Below are positions 1-13,399 of a DNA stretch of 64,000 bases, piece by piece. The DNA comes from Emydura subglobosa (taxonomy: Eukaryota > Chordata > Testudines > Chelidae). Location of the stretch: NCBI GenBank assembly GCA_007922225.1, contig ML679989.1:20154915-20218914 (forward strand), written 5' to 3'. Within the stretch, counting starts at the first letter, position 1. Every line of letters begins with the position of its first letter. Under the pieces are notes generated by a model that was not told the DNA's origin, made no database searches, and saw nothing but the letters and a program-made list of their open reading frames with translations. The translations under genes and the position numbers were made by a program.

Positions 1-399
1 GTTGAGAAACACTGCCCTAGATCTTTCATCATCTGGATTCAGTCAAACCATGGAACTAAAGCAACGAAGTTTAGGGATGTTAGGTAGAGGGCAGTCCTCC
101 ATTTTTCATGCACCTGCCTGCATCTCTGTCACCAGAGCACTTCGCTCACTAAGGCTGTGCTTGCTGGGAGAAGGTGAGGTGTCAAAGAACTGGTGCTTAC
201 GTGTTTTACACCAGTCAGACACCTGCTCACAACGTATCCAGCCAGTCTGCAGGCCAGACGTACTACAGCACTCCTTGCTTGCGCCCTGCGATCCACATCT
301 GCAACAAACTCACTCTGTCTCTGATTAGGGTGCAGTCTTTTAGCCCACATTGCAGATGCTGACCTAGCCTCGATAACATACAAGCTGACTGCCTCCCAG

Positions 400-600
400 C
401 TGGATTATAGCGATACAGTTTTTGTGGGCTTGAAAGTATGAGTTTTGAGAGAATTCCAGCTGGTCCAACAGGTGTCCGTGTCGCCTCAGCAACACAGGTT
501 ATTAGAAGTACTTGTCCTTTGCTTGCTATGCTGGCTTCCCATAGAATACTGCATCGAGTTCTAGGTCTTGGTCCTTATTTTCAAAACATTTAACGTGGTC
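400..600 (+). mobile_element. Old LINE (L2/CR1-like) reverse transcriptase remnant
   Basis: In changing frames this stretch reads like the C-terminal part of a vertebrate L2-type ORF2: an LDYSD-like block, then FQLVQQ, then CWLPIEYCIEF followed by VLVLIFKTF. In the L2 family these correspond to the 'LDYCN...LQLVQN...LHWLP...RIxFK...L.FKAL' order. Stops and frame changes show it is long dead. The following few hundred bases may belong to the same element but are too decayed for me to be sure. It could be another non-LTR clade; no repeat search was possible. Confidence 0.4.
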
Positions 601-3600
601 ATAGGATGCCCAAAGGGATTGCATCATGCTCCGGACTAGGAGTGCTCCCACCAGCTCTGCTTCCTTGGCACATGCTATCCTGAGGGCGAAGCTTGTCTTT
701 GCAGGAGATGGAGCCTTCTCAGAGACTCATCCAGGACTGTGTGACTTGCTCCTGCAAGACGAGATCGATGCCAAACCTTTTCGTCCAAGCGCAGATGCTT
801 TTGCTGAGACTTCCTATTAGGGAGCCCTATGGAGAATGCCTTGCAAGCATCCACTCTGGGGGTGATCACTGTGGTGAGGGCTACGAGAAAAACATCCGCC
901 TGCTTCCCACCTACAGAAGAGCTACAGCTGCTGCTGCCTGGGAAGCCTGAAGCAGCCACGGGTCCAACAGAATGCCTCAGTGTGGAACGTGGTAACAAAG
1001 GGGGTGCAAACTCCCTCAGCAGATACCCAGAACACCACCAGCTCCGCTTTAGCTTTGGTGTCCTTGAATTCGCTTCCTCACTTTGGCATGGGAGCCTGCC
1101 CTAGACACTTGTTCGGCTGTTTCTTTAGTAAGACCATCAGGGAAGGACTCCCCTTCTGCTTCTTCATGCTGTGCCTGGACTTGTCAGCAGATGGTGCTCA
1201 CCCCCTTGAAACCCGGCAGCTCACAGCTCTGGTGACTGTCCTCCAAGAATGGCAACAGGGAGCAGGATTTTCCCATGTGTGTGTTGGAGAGTTTCTGTCT
1301 TTCCTGACTAGAACAGACTGGAATGTCGGCCTCCTGCGAACGGCTCATCAGACTGGGCTTCATTTCACTGCTGGATTCTTCTACCCTAGAAAGGATTCTT
1401 GTTTGCTTTGTGCGTTGCCTAAAGCAGGAAGCCAAATCCAGAGCGCCGGACACTTTGGAATAGACTGAAATCTTTTTCTTTACTTATCCTTGTTTTGTTT
1501 TTGGAGTCTGGACCTTGACTATAATTTGACTAAGAAACTTGGACCTTGGCAGAAATAATCGATTATCCCTGACCTAAAGAATAGCAGCCTCCCGTCTGCA
1601 CCTCCATGCCCAAGCGCCTTTCTCAGTGACCTAGTGCTGAGAGCCAGACAGCTGTTTTACCCAACTTGTCTCCTCAGATTGCTGGGGGCTCCAGGGTTAT
1701 ATGGATCAATTTCTTAGGATTGCTGCTAATTTGCACCCATGTAATTTAAGTTCCAAGCACATCACTAACAGGCCTAGCCTTGCCAACAATTGGCCTCTGG
1801 AGATTCACAAGATGCCAGCGTGGGCCTATCTGTGGCAGATTTGTTTCTGGTGATGCACTGGACTCTGTGACCTTTAGCCCTTTGTTACTTCTCATACAGT
1901 TAACTCAGTTCATTTAAACACCGGAAGCAGCACAGAACAAAAGGGTGGCTAGGAGGAAAAGAAAGAACTAGTTAAAATGAGTGGGCCAAATTCATCCCTA
2001 ATGTAAAACTCAATTGCTCTAGTGGCGTTACAAGAGGGATGGTGTTAGTTCTATCTCCCCATAGGGAAAGGCTGTCTGTCTCATGAGTCACTACAGAACA
2101 AGTAGTTCCTGAATCTTTAGAAACTGAAGTCTGAGCTGGCTGGGCCACTGCAGAGGGTGTTACCATGCAGACATTTGGAACAGGAATGTGATCAAACGAA
2201 CATGGCAACAGGGCACTTGCAAGGCAGATTAGCTGTCAGCATGTGTTGTGAGCTGGTGTGTTGTGTGGCTGGCTGACTAAGGCAATAGCAGGAGTTGCTT
2301 TCATCTCCAAGGTGAGATGAATCAGAAAGCGAAAGATCAAGTGGGAGTCTCTCTTTATGAACCATCATGTTCTGACTGAACTCCCCTATCTGCAGTATTT
2401 GAAACGCCCATCCTTCCCTTCCAAGGCCTGAGCACAGCGGGAGAGGGTCTGTTACCTCACTGTGACTATTTCCTAAACCCTCAAGTGACTGGGTTAATGG
2501 TTGCATTCAGGGCTGGCCCCGTACAGTCGCAGGCTTTGAAGTTCATGATTAGTAGCTGGCTATAATCAGTTCTGCAGCACTGCAGAGTGGTAATCAGTTG
2601 CAAACTAGTTACAGAGAGACTGCGTGAAGCTAACTTTCCTTGAGTGCTCCTTCCCTTCCCAAAGGAAAAGCTCCTATGAAAAGCCCCATCCTGGGCCTTG
2701 CCTCAAATCACTGTGCAAGCTGTGTTTGCCCTTCTGGTTCAGAGCAAGTGGGCCATCAGTTTAACTTCTGATCTGCGGTCCACCAGCGAACTACTGCACA
2801 GGGACAGCCTCCAGCTGAGGATCTTCAGCTCACTTCTGTGATCCAAACCCAAATACATGCTGTGCTGAATTCCCAGGGAAGAAGAGGTCAATACTGGCTC
2901 CTCCCCTGCACTGCTTTCCCGTTGCTGCTGAGAGTAGAATTTTGAGGAGAGAAAAGACTATGAATGCGTTGGTGCGTGGAAGGCGGCAGCAGTCTTTCCA
3001 GGTGTGTTTCTATAGCTCCTAGCACAGCGGGGCCCGGACTGCGAGTGGGGCCTCAGGCCATTGCCACACTCCCCTGGAAATTCTCCAGCTCTTGACTTTA
3101 CCAACTCGCTAAACCAGCCTCTGGTTCTCTAACCGCTGGCATACTGAGCATGTAAAGTAACTTTGGGTTTAATACAAACATTTGGGCTGAAGTGTGTAAA
3201 TGGAACGAGGAGACTTATTGCAGCAGGAGTAGATCTGCCCCTACACCTGACATGTGCCAGGTAAGGGTTACACAGGGCATGCTTCTAGCAGCAATAGAAG
3301 ACACCCTTGACCTGCACTCACAGTGTATTCTGCACTCATGGAAGGTGCTATGATGCCATTGTCTCACTCCAAGGCTTCCTTTCTTCTTCAGAAGTAGCAC
3401 AGAACTAAACGGTGGCGTAGCATGGGTCAAGGGGCCAATACTTTCATTTGTGCCTCCCCTTACCCCCATCTGCAGCAGCTCCCCATGGGCCCGTTCCCTG
3501 CTCTCCCCCACTTCCCCTCCATTGGCAGCAGCGCCCTGCGGGTGGGGAGGGAGTCTGCGGGCCTGTTTCCTGCTGTCCCGCATATCCCCCCCTCGCTGTG

Positions 3601-4259
3601 GGGGCATTGGGTGCGGCTGGGAGCAGGAGTGACGGGCAGTCAGATGCCCCCGGGCTGCCCGGTGGCAGTGGGAGCATGCCAGGCTTTTGTCCCCAAGGCT
3701 CCCTCATTGTGCCCAGCAGAGGGACCAGGAGAACGCTTGCTCCCCTGCAATGGAAGCCCACGGCTGCCGGTGTCATACCAATCAGACTTTGGGACCTAGG
3801 TCTGGAACGTCTCAAATTCTGATAGGTCCTAGTTACCGATACTACAGTTGGTGTGGCCGCAGGGCCCTGGCTGCCTGTGACGGGGGGGTGGCTGCTACTC
3901 CGAGGGCCCGGCTGGTGCTCCGAGGGCCCGGCTGGTGCCCCCCCTCAGTACGCGACTGGAACTAAATCTACAATCTGCTTTTCAGCTGTCAATAGGTTAC
4001 TGAAGTTTCATTGCAGCTGCTAAGTGCATCACCACCAACTCCCTAGCTAGACCTGAGACCGAGCCCTGTCTCTGGGCGGCTCCTCGCCCAGCAAGGCCGT
4101 GAACAGCAGAATACCATCTCTGCAATTCGGTGAGCAAAACCAAGTTGCTTTTGCTTATTACTGCAGCCAGACGCATAAGGTGCCTCAGCCGCTGGAGCAG
4201 ACGCTGGGGAAGGGGTTAGGAGCCCGATACCTAAGTGTGATCCTCGGCAGGTGGATGGA
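601..4259. other. Upstream region, no gene recognised
   Basis: No open frame here looks like a conserved protein. The longest one (980-1468, +) has no recognisable motif and ordinary non-coding composition. A G+C-rich patch at about 3440-3960 contains a short direct duplication near 3897-3936 (unit starting CCGAGGGCCCGG). In mammals the gene on this side of ALAD is POLE3; none of its histone-fold sequence is visible, so its end must lie outside the window. Confidence 0.5.
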
Positions 4260-5200
4260 AATCTAACAGCCTGGCAGCGGCACGCAGGCACTGGCAGGGC
4301 TGCGGGGAGCCCAGGGCCCTGGGCCTTGGCGTAGCCAGAGCGAGCGGAATGGCCCGGCGCCCGGCCAGGCGCGGAGCGTGGGAGGACGGGAAGGGGGAGG
4401 CAGGAAACCTGGCCCTGCAAACCCAGCTCCTGGCCTGTCCTTGAGACCCGTTTCGGTCAGGGGCGGGGACGGCTCGGGGTGCACGGGCAGCAGCCGGGCG
4501 CGGCAGTCCCGCAGGAGGGCGCCGGGCCGAGCCCGCGGAGGGCAGGGCAGGGCCGAGCCGGGCCGCACGGGGCGGAGCCCGAGCCCGCTGGGCGTGGTTC
4601 GGCGGGTTGGGCGGGCGGAGTCGGGACAGCGCGCGGCGGCGGCGAGGGAGGCCAGGTGAGCCGGGCACGGCCGGGGGGCACGGAGCCGCTGGGGCTGCGG
4701 GCGGGGGGGTCCCATGCGCGGGGCAGGAGCCGGGCGGGGCGGTGCCGAGGGGCCGCGTGTGTCGCTGGCGCCAGCTGCCCGGAGCCCCGCGGGCCTCTGC
4801 ACCGGGCTGTGGGAGCAGCGCGACGAGCCCGGCTCCCGGCTTGGCTCGGCCCGGCTCCGCTCGGCCCGGAGCTCGCCGCCTTCCCCCGCAGCCGGGCCGG
4901 GCCGGGCCCTGCGAGCTCTCCCGGTGCCAGCCCCGAGGCCGAGCCGTGGGCGGTGCTGAGCCAGCCGCTGGGGGGCCGGACCCGGGCCAGAGGCGGGGAG
5001 CGGGCGGGGGGGGTCTGGGCCTTCCCCGGCGGGGAGGAAGGAGCGGCCAGGCCTGAGCTGCTGTTCGCGGTCTGCGGCCTCCTCCGCTGTGGCGGGGCAG
5101 GGTCTGGCTCCTGCCCGCCGTGCCTGTGCTGGGCCCCGGGCCTGCAGTCCGGCCGGGCAGAGGGTGCGGGCGGGAGGAGGCAGCAGCTCGTTTTCTCCCC
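4260..5200. promoter_or_regulatory. CpG island, probable ALAD promoter
   Basis: Very high G+C with dense CpG over almost 1 kb, in sharp contrast to the AT-richer flanks. It is the only CpG island upstream of ALAD on the + strand side and lies about 10 kb before the ATG. No TATA box is evident, as expected for a housekeeping promoter. Long overlapping open frames on both strands here (for example 4231-5502 - and 4479-5612 +) are a by-product of few AT-rich stop codons. It could alternatively serve an unseen neighbour or be bidirectional. Confidence 0.65.
4560..4655 (+). other. ALAD: Candidate ALAD untranslated exon 1
   Basis: Within the CpG island a good splice donor (CCAG|GTGAGCC) occurs with GT at 4656-4657, after a GCGGCGGCGAGGGAGG run typical of a housekeeping first exon. 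Mammalian ALAD has alternative non-coding first exons (housekeeping and erythroid) spliced to the ATG-containing exon. The 5' boundary is arbitrary. If correct, intron 1 is about 10.5 kb. No erythroid first exon was recognised. Confidence 0.35.
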
Positions 5201-7417
5201 CTCTGGCTATTTGCCAGCCCGGCGGTGGGCAGGTGGCACCTGGCGCCTCGGCTGCAGGGGACCAGCCGGCCTGCGGGTGCCTGTGTCGGCTCCCGAAGAG
5301 CCTGAAACCAAGTCCAGGTCCCCCTCTTGCTTCCCCTGTGACCTGCTGCCGCAAGCGGGCGTGCTCCTTGACCAGTTGGCATGTCCCCATTTAAAGCCCA
5401 CGAATCGTAGTTTTCCAGTGGGCTCTGCCAGGCTGCTGCCAGAGCAGGCCGCTCGGTCGGAGAACCGCTGCCAGTGTGTGGCCGTGTGTCGGCCTGTGAC
5501 ATCGCTCAGGCATCCGTCGTGCAGGGCCCACAGACAAGGATGGCTGTGTTCTCCACCAGTGCTGTCTAGGCATTGTCAGTTCCCAGAGCTGAGGGCACCA
5601 GCCGTACTATGAAGTAACTCCCAGCTAGAAGGGGTCATCTGGTGCAAGCCTGCACTAGTTATTTGTTAGCGTTTGGGTGGAAATTGCAACAGAATTTACC
5701 GAAGCTTCACCAGCCAAGGCAGACCCAGGGTCAGGAATGTACTGGACAAACTCGGTGGGTTTTTTAGTTTAGAAAAGCAGCAGATTTTTCTTGTAAGTAA
5801 TTAACATCCTCTGGCACTGCTAATCCTGCTTTGTATGTAGGGGGCTGGGAAGCTGTCTCGCCTGGCCTGGCTTTAGATTTATGCAGCATTTTCACCTGTA
5901 AGCGGATCTGTGATTCAGTTCAGCTGGAACAAGCTTGGGTCTCCTGACTGGGGTCCTGTCCGCTTCCCATCCCCCACCCTTCTCCTTCTCTTGAGCTGCC
6001 CTCAGCTGCTCTCTTCCTTATCCTGTGGGACTAGAATTGCTGGGAATGAACGGCTGGTTCTGCCCTTGCAGGACTTTTGCCTGTCATTAGCTGTGAGCAG
6101 AGAGCCTCTTCACCCTGCAGGGAAGGGTGGGGCGTGTGATGCCCTATTGTGTGCTGGGCACTCAGTGGACACAAATGCTAAATCATTTTTACATCAGTGG
6201 CGAAGGAGAACACAACATTCCAGCATTTAACCCTGTTCTCCCAGGGCACCAGCAGCTGCCTCGTGGCCCAGGGAAATCGGTTGCTCCTTGACTAACCTGA
6301 TCTCTTGGGCAGTTGGTATCTCTGCTGCAGATAAAGACATCTGTTCTTCTCATAATGATTGCCCAGCCAATTCCTTCCAGCTCACTCCTACCACAAGAAG
6401 TGTGCATGGTGGGGGATGGTTATCTCTAGCGTGTAATTTAAATGTGTTTGCACTGTCACTCTTTGCATAGATTACCCAGAGCAAAGTGGTATCTCGCTGC
6501 TCCATCTGGAACAGCTGGAACAGGGTAGCATGCTGTTGTGGCCTGAGCACAGTTAGGTTCAGTCCCTCCCTGCTTAATCACGCCTCATAACTGTCCGGTA
6601 ACAGTCAATGAGGACAGAGCGTTCGGGTGACTTTAAAGAACAGGCTTATTCACTAAAATGGTTTCGTTAAAAACAGCTCCCGGAGATGATCTGCACAACA
6701 GGCTTATGCCCTAATGTATGCTCCCTGCAGTGCTGTGGTGCCATGCTCACAGTGCCTCAGGAATGCCAGAGACAGTAAACCTTTCTCCAGAACAGACTCC
6801 TCCTTGGAGTACATGCGCATGCCCTTGATTGAAGCCAGCAGCATGGACGGGCACCGTCGGATCCCCCAAAAGCTCTCCTGGGTGTCTGCCCGGTTGATCA
6901 AACAGCCCAGTGAGCAGGGCCTGGATCTGTGAGAGTGAGACGTTTTCCTGAGGGGGTGTGAGGCCTCGGCTATCAATTTCTGCAAACATTTGAACCCCGT
7001 AGCTCTAATCTAGTTTCTGGCCTTATGGCTGCAGCAGGCTAGTGAAAGTGACAAGGCTGGTCAGTTTCAGGTTAACAGTCCTGTCAATTTCATGCTGCTT
7101 CTGAGGAAAGCTTTGGGCAAGGGAGAGGCAGACACTGGTCTTGGTGGGAAGAAGGACCCATAAATCAAGCTGACAAAGACAGTGGGAGAGGCACTCCATT
7201 CTTGCAGCAGTCAGAGGCTCTGGGGTAGGGAGACACTCAGAAAACTCCTTCCTCCTAATAGCATCTAGCCGAGGCTGGTATGAAAAGCAGAGCCCCTGGT
7301 CTTTCCATGCTGGGGTGGCAGGGGCAGGGCCCTTCCCCAAGATGGGCTGCCCTTGGGTTTTGCTGGTGGAGTCCCTGTTCCCCTTGAATTTGTATCTCCC
7401 TGGCTTGTAGGCTTAGG

Positions 7418-7669
7418 GCTGGTACACACTGCCATTTGTGTCGGTGTAACTTATGTCGCTCAGAGGTGTGATAAGCTTCCCAACGAGTGACGTAAGTTGC
7501 ACCCACCTAAGCATGGGTGTGGACAGCTCTTCTGCGGACATAGCTACCGCCTCTCACGGAGGTGGTTTAATTATGCTGACCGGAGAGCTCTCTCCTGTCG
7601 GCAGATAGATAGAGCATCTTCACCAGGCACGCTGCAGTGGCGCAGCTGCAGCACTTCTAGCATAGACCC
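7418..7669 (+). mobile_element. Short non-autonomous DNA transposon (GTCTACACT-type MITE)
   Basis: The block opens with CTGGTACACACT and closes with CTTCTAGCATAGACCC, imperfect inverted ends, and has internal 'GTCGGTGTAACTTATGTCGC' and 'ACCGGAGAGCTCTCTCCTGTCGG' type segments that recur in the same order at 50950-51198 and, reversed, at 22305-22486. No open frame. This family is very common in turtle and crocodilian DNA from general knowledge; the superfamily is not certain. Confidence 0.6.
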
Positions 7670-9208
7670 GCCCTTGTCTCTTGGCTAGTAGGTGCCTGGT
7701 AAAATGTTCACGTCCTGGCAATAGTACCTTTGCCTCAAATGGATGGTATTGTGGATCTGCAGCCCTCCTTTCCTTGAGGCTTATGAGAGTCAGTGATCTC
7801 GTGACATGGTATCTTTCCACAGGCACCCAACTTCTCACCTCTCAGCTAGCTATTACCTCTGTTAGTGTATACACCAAGTGACTCCACGATTCCCCACCCC
7901 CACACCTATGCTCTGTCAGAATACCTTCCATTTGTAGCACTTCTGTAGTGCCTCCTTCCCAAAGTGCTCTACTGTGTCTCCCCTCTACAGGCATGCACAT
8001 GATGGAGCTGGATTGCTCACTCTAACGCACGGGAATCTCCTACCCAGCTGTCCCTGGGGTGGAACAAGGGGCTGTTTGACAGCCACATTCCATACTGGCT
8101 TAGGACAGCAAATGAAGGGAGAATCCAGTTTCTATTGGAAACTGGGACAGGGTGTAATGATGTGGGCTGAAGCTAACACTGGGGTCCTGGCCAGTGAAAT
8201 ACAAGTGAAATACCAGGGGCTCTCTCCCTGCTCTGAATGGAGAGGGTGCTAGAGTTAAAGCTTATCTGGATGATGGCATGCTCTGCAGCACACCACCACC
8301 TAGCCCCATGCTGTTTGGCACTAACAAGGGAAGAGTAGGAGCTGCTTCCTGCCACACTCGGGGGGAGTTGAGAACAGAACAGAACAGCAGAGAGTTTAAA
8401 AATGCAGTTCCTGTGTCTGGTGCTGACTTTCATTTGTTTGCAGCCTCCCTGCCAGAAAAACACAGGCATGGCACGTGGTCTCAATGGCCATTGTGAGAAC
8501 TGGCACCTTGCACCAGCGTCAAGCTGCTTAGGGGATTGCTTTCATTGGCCTTTCCGGGCACAGGCTTACAGCAGTGTTGCAAAATATGCAATCTTGGTTT
8601 GCTAAACCAGACTCTGATTAAACAAAAGGAAATAGGAGAGGGCTAGGAAAGAGATGAAATAAGATGGGGAAAGAAAAGGACACATGGGGGGGGGACACAC
8701 ACAAAGTCTCACATCCCCGGTGGTGGTTGGGATTTAGCCAGAGCCAAGGGAGTTGACGGAATCAGCTGGGTCCCTTTTTGTCTGGCCCAGTCTGATCAGG
8801 AGATTTCTCGGGGTTAGGCCTAGTGGTGTTATGGTGGGTCCCAGGAGACGGTGGGGCTGGCAGCCGTGGCGGTAAAGCTCGCTCTTTCCCCTGCTTTCGG
8901 TTAGCAGGGGTTGAGTTTTCTTTTTCTTCATTTTCCCCGAAAAGGTTTCTTTTAATGACCTGAAAAGGGAGTGGTGGTGGAATAGTCGATCCCCTTATTA
9001 TGTGGTCACCAAGTAGGCCTAATTTTCAACAAACCAGTTTTGGTCCATTGACTTCCAATCCCACATGCACTTTGCCAGGCATGATCTCAGCACAGCCCTT
9101 GAGTTCTATCAGTTGGCCTTTCCATTGGACTCATTCAATCTCACTTTCGTGCCTTTTCCTATCAGTGTTCGTTGTTGTAGGTTATTGTGATGCTTTATGA
9201 ACTTTTAA

Positions 9209-9360
9209 GGAGAGCAGCCCTATTGGATCAGATCAATGATCCCGTCTTCCCACAGTGGCCAGGTGCTTCAGAGGGAATGAACAGAACAGGGCCATTATTG
9301 AGTGATCCATCCCCCGTTGTCCAGTCCCAGCTTCTGGCCATCAGAGGCGTCTCACAGCTG
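9209..9360 (-). mobile_element. CR1 LINE 3' fragment
   Basis: Matches, in the same orientation, the end of the larger CR1 beginning at 45273: 'ggatcagatcaatgatccc', then a 'cagtggccaggtgcttcagagggaatgaacagaacagggc' type block and 'gtgatccatcccc'. Only the last about 150 bases of the element are present, as expected for a strongly 5'-truncated LINE copy. Confidence 0.65.
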
Positions 9361-12300
9361 AGTTTACAATTAGGTAAATGTGTAGGCCCAGTTATTACGA
9401 TCCCTCAGCCTGCAGAAGTCAGGCTTGCTGAATAGGCAGCTTTCCTCCAGTGGTAACGGCCCTGTAGGATGCTTTCCTAATGTACTGCAGGGCAGAGTCG
9501 CAGGCATTTGTGTCTGACTCTCCTCCCTGCTGCCAGGGGGCAGAACCAGGCTGTTCTTGCAAACGTGTGTTGCAGTTAAAGGGGACTCAGGTAGCTTCCC
9601 TGAGAATCTCTTACTTGGATGCTGCGGTGTAACAGTCGGGTTAGCTTCACCTCTGAATGCACCGGGGCTAACGATGGCCCTGCTGGCTGCAGGCTCTTGA
9701 ACTATTCCAGCCTGAGCTGGAATCTCCCTCTTGGCTGTGAAGGATTCATCCTGAAGCTGCGCTGAAGTGGCTGTTTTGAAAGTTAGAATGAGTGAGACGC
9801 GCCCCAACCACGTCTCAGATTAACCACACGCTCTCCAGGGAGCTTTGCAGAGAGGCCATGAAATGAGTCCTGGCAGGATACAGAGCAGGACCGAACCTAG
9901 GCCCCAACCATGTGAGCTAAAGGAGTAAGTAGCAAGCTCTTAGCCTTGGTGTGGGCCTGCTGCTGGAGGGATCTGGTCATCTGCCTTTGGCTGCACTTGT
10001 GACACACCTTTTCAGCCAAAAATAGAGACAAATCTGAATGCCGGAGCATGGCTCTGAATGGGGGATGCAGTCTTTTCCCTTTGGCCCATTATAGATCCGG
10101 ACATGTTAAGAGCAGAAGGGTGCTTTGGATAGTCCAGTCTGACTTCCTGTGTAATGCAGGGCAGATCCTCACCCGGTGGTGCCGGCAACCAGCCCGTATC
10201 TTGTGACTGAGCCAGAGCCACTCTCCTCGCAGGGCATGTAGAGAGCGGCAGAGTGCTGGAGGTAGAGGGCAGGCATGGACCCAACCCTGCCGAAAGCCCT
10301 CGTGGGGTCAGAGCTGATGCTCTGGTTGGAGGTTTGGGGGAGGTTCAGAGCGTGGTGATGGAAGCTGTCTGCCAGCCCGAGCCCTGGGGGACAGGGGGGT
10401 CATGCTGCTGCTCAGAATGCAGTGACAGTTCTGATACCCCAGGAAGCCCCATGGAGCTCCCACCGTCCTGCCTGGTAGCCTTCGTCCTGTACGCTAGCTC
10501 CCCTGGGCCATTTGATGTCGAGGTTCTTTGAGCTACGTGGACCCTGGAATAATCCCCAGACGGGGGTCTGTGCCCTGTCTTACTGCGTGTGCTCTGCCCC
10601 GTGCTGCTTTGCCCCATGCGCTCGTCCAGCCCTTCCCCACAGCCCCTGGGTCCAGCATTGGTCAGCTCTGTGTCATGCTGCCTGTGTCAGTACCTCTCTG
10701 CTCCTCTCATGGTGGGCGCTCTCGCTGTGGTGTGGTGGGGAACTGCAGCCCCCAGGCTTTTGCCCCACATCCCAGGCAGTCGTGGTAATCAGACTGAATC
10801 TTCCATAGAGAGAGGAAGTGGAGCTGGATTGCTCGCTGCTAAGTGTGTGGGAATCTGGCGTCTGGCCTACTGCTCAGACCCCATCTCTCCCCGGGCGCCA
10901 TCCGCCTGAGCGTCTGCTTCACATGAGTGACTTTATCATCACAGCTTTGGCTGACAGCTGCGGTGACCTCTGCGAGTGAAGGGCCAGCGTTTCCCATGCA
11001 ACAGAGCCTGCTCACCTACTATCCTTGACAGGGCCTAAATACAGACATTGACAATAGCACCCAGCCAGTCCCTGTTGTTCTCTCTCCCCTGTCGTCTTTG
11101 GGGCCCCTGCTCCAGGAGAGGTTGTTTCTCTAAGCTAAGACCTTAGATCGGCTGCTCACCTGGCTTTTCCAAGGTCTCTGCCCCCTCTTGTCTCTCTGGC
11201 ACCTCCAGCCTTTTCCTGCCCAGGGAGGAATTATTAAAAGCTCCCGTTGCACCCTGCTGATTACATTCTCCAAAGCTGCCTGTGCTGAGCTGCTGCGTCC
11301 CGTATCCCAGCCCTCACCAGGCAGAACTGGAGTTCAGCATAGCTCCTGGCTCCAAGCTCCCCTACGATTCTCTCACTCTCTGTTGATGAGTAGATCTGAC
11401 GGGACGGCTTCCTGTGTCAGCAAGCTGTGCCCCGCATGACCTGGCAATGTCGCTGAGCGTTACTGTCTGGCTTTCCGCAGGGCGGGCAGGATCCTGCGGC
11501 TGTGAGAGCTGCTCCAGGGAGTGTCTGATTGCCTCTCCATGCAGCACAACAACTTGCAGACTGGCGTCTTGGGTCCTTATCTGGAGAGCTTCATTGCCAT
11601 GTTCTACGTTGTCATTTAGTGCTTTGCTGCTGCTGCTGTCAGCAAAGGAGGGACACAGGCTGTTGTATTTGTGTAGGGGGACTGGCTAGCAGGCCCAGCC
11701 TGGGATTGGAGCCCGTTGTGCTAGGGGCCGCTCAGAGCTTGCAGTCCAGGCTGTAACTCAGCTGGTTTAGCACCTGCCAGGGTACGATTGCTTTGGACTA
11801 GAATTCTGGAGGAGGCCACAGCCCAGCAACACAACCCTACGTCGTGGTCTAGCCAGAGCTGGAGACAATAGATGGTGGGTGGAGCACAGAATAATCATGA
11901 CTAGGACCTGACCTCCTGAACACGTGTCTCAGTAGATAGGGGCTAGTCGGCTCCTGCTCACCCTTGTGCGAGGAATTAATCCGAGTATCAGGAAAGATAC
12001 CCACCCCTGCGATCAAAGAAGGGGTCTGGGTCATTCTGCTGGAAAGGGCCAAGCGCTTGGTGTAGGGCACGATCTTGTGTTGGACTGGCATGGCCACGCT
12101 GGCTGGGCCGGTCTTTTCTAACTCCTGGATCAGAAGCAAAATCCCTGCCCCTGAGCAAAGGGTCAGCCCTGAAAATGAAATCCTCGAGGTCCACCAGGGA
12201 CTTGGCAGTTGCTGCTGATCTTCTGAGGAAGGCTCTCAGCTACTGGCCTGGTGGGTGATAGATTTCACTGTCAGTGTCTGTCTCTCTGGCTGCTTTGTGT

Positions 12301-13399
12301 TACTGGCTGGGTTCCAGCCTGTCCTAGCACAAGCTCAGTCCTTGTGTTCCTGGCACGTCCCCGAGGCTCTGTTTTGCCCTGGGTGCCGGAGACGCTGTGA
12401 CTCTAGAGATGACGCTGACTGGCAGCAGAAAGTCCTTTGTGCACAGCTGCCTGCTGTGGCTCTGCTGGGAGGTTGAGGCTTGTGAGGGCTTGAGCAGGGT
12501 CAATCTGGAGCTTGAGGGCTGGCCTGGGCACCGCTGGACACTGGCAGGCTCCTCCGGGCTGCATCTCGGGGCTCCCCTGGGGCCGAGGATTGCGAAGGAT
12601 ACAGCCGTTCCCTGGAGCAGTGCGGCTCCGTGTCCCGTGTTGGGTTAATGGACGTGTGCTGGGGACTGAGTCGGGGGGGTTCCCACCGTGGCGGTGATGG
12701 TGTGAGATGGGATGTGGGGCCTGCCGGTCGGATAGCTGTGCAGGGCCGGCAGCTGCCTCTGACGCTGCTCTGAGCAAACCAGCATGATGGCCGTCCCTGC
12801 GCTGCTGCCAGGGACAGTGCAGCCGTCCTCTCCTGACTCCCATTCCGAGCCTCCTCTTCCAGTGGGACTGTCCAGGCGGCAGTATCCCTGTGTCTGCTTG
12901 CGGGGGGTGCTCCTGTTTTTTCTCCCCGATACAATTGCAGCCCTTGCGAATAGCGGGCCCGGTAACCCCGCTGGCGGGGCTCTGGGATGGGCAGTGCCCG
13001 CCCTGGGCTCGGAGCAGGAAGCGCTGCGAGGCCAAGTGACCAGTGAGAGTGTGAGGATGGACAGCAGGATTAGGCACTGATGGTTTATCTGCCTGAGAAC
13101 CTGGGGACAGGGATTCCCAGGGGGTTGCTGTCTAGCTTTGCGGGCTTGCCAGATACCGGACCATAATATTGCTGTTCCGATTCTTGTGCTTTTTACTTCC
13201 CCCTTCAGTCATCGCTGGGCGTTGGCAGCCTGCTCTTGCGGACCTGTAGCGCTCGATAGAACCGTGTTCTGCCTCCCGCACTGCGTCTGCATGATCTGCA
13301 GCTCGAGCAGTTTGTAGGAGATCAGCTGCTGAAATGCTGTTGTGATTGCTGCAGGAGAGAAGCCAGGTGGCCATGGGGAGACCGTAATCTGCACGACAG

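Noticed and set aside
1..330. 108-codon + frame at the window start
   Set aside because: No motif, not in frame with any recognised exon, and overlapped by equal frames on the other strand.
4231..5612. Very long open frames on both strands (423 and 375 codons on -, 377 on +)
   Set aside because: They overlap each other in a CpG island, consist almost wholly of Pro, Arg, Gly and Ala, and show no domain. G+C-rich DNA rarely makes stop codons.
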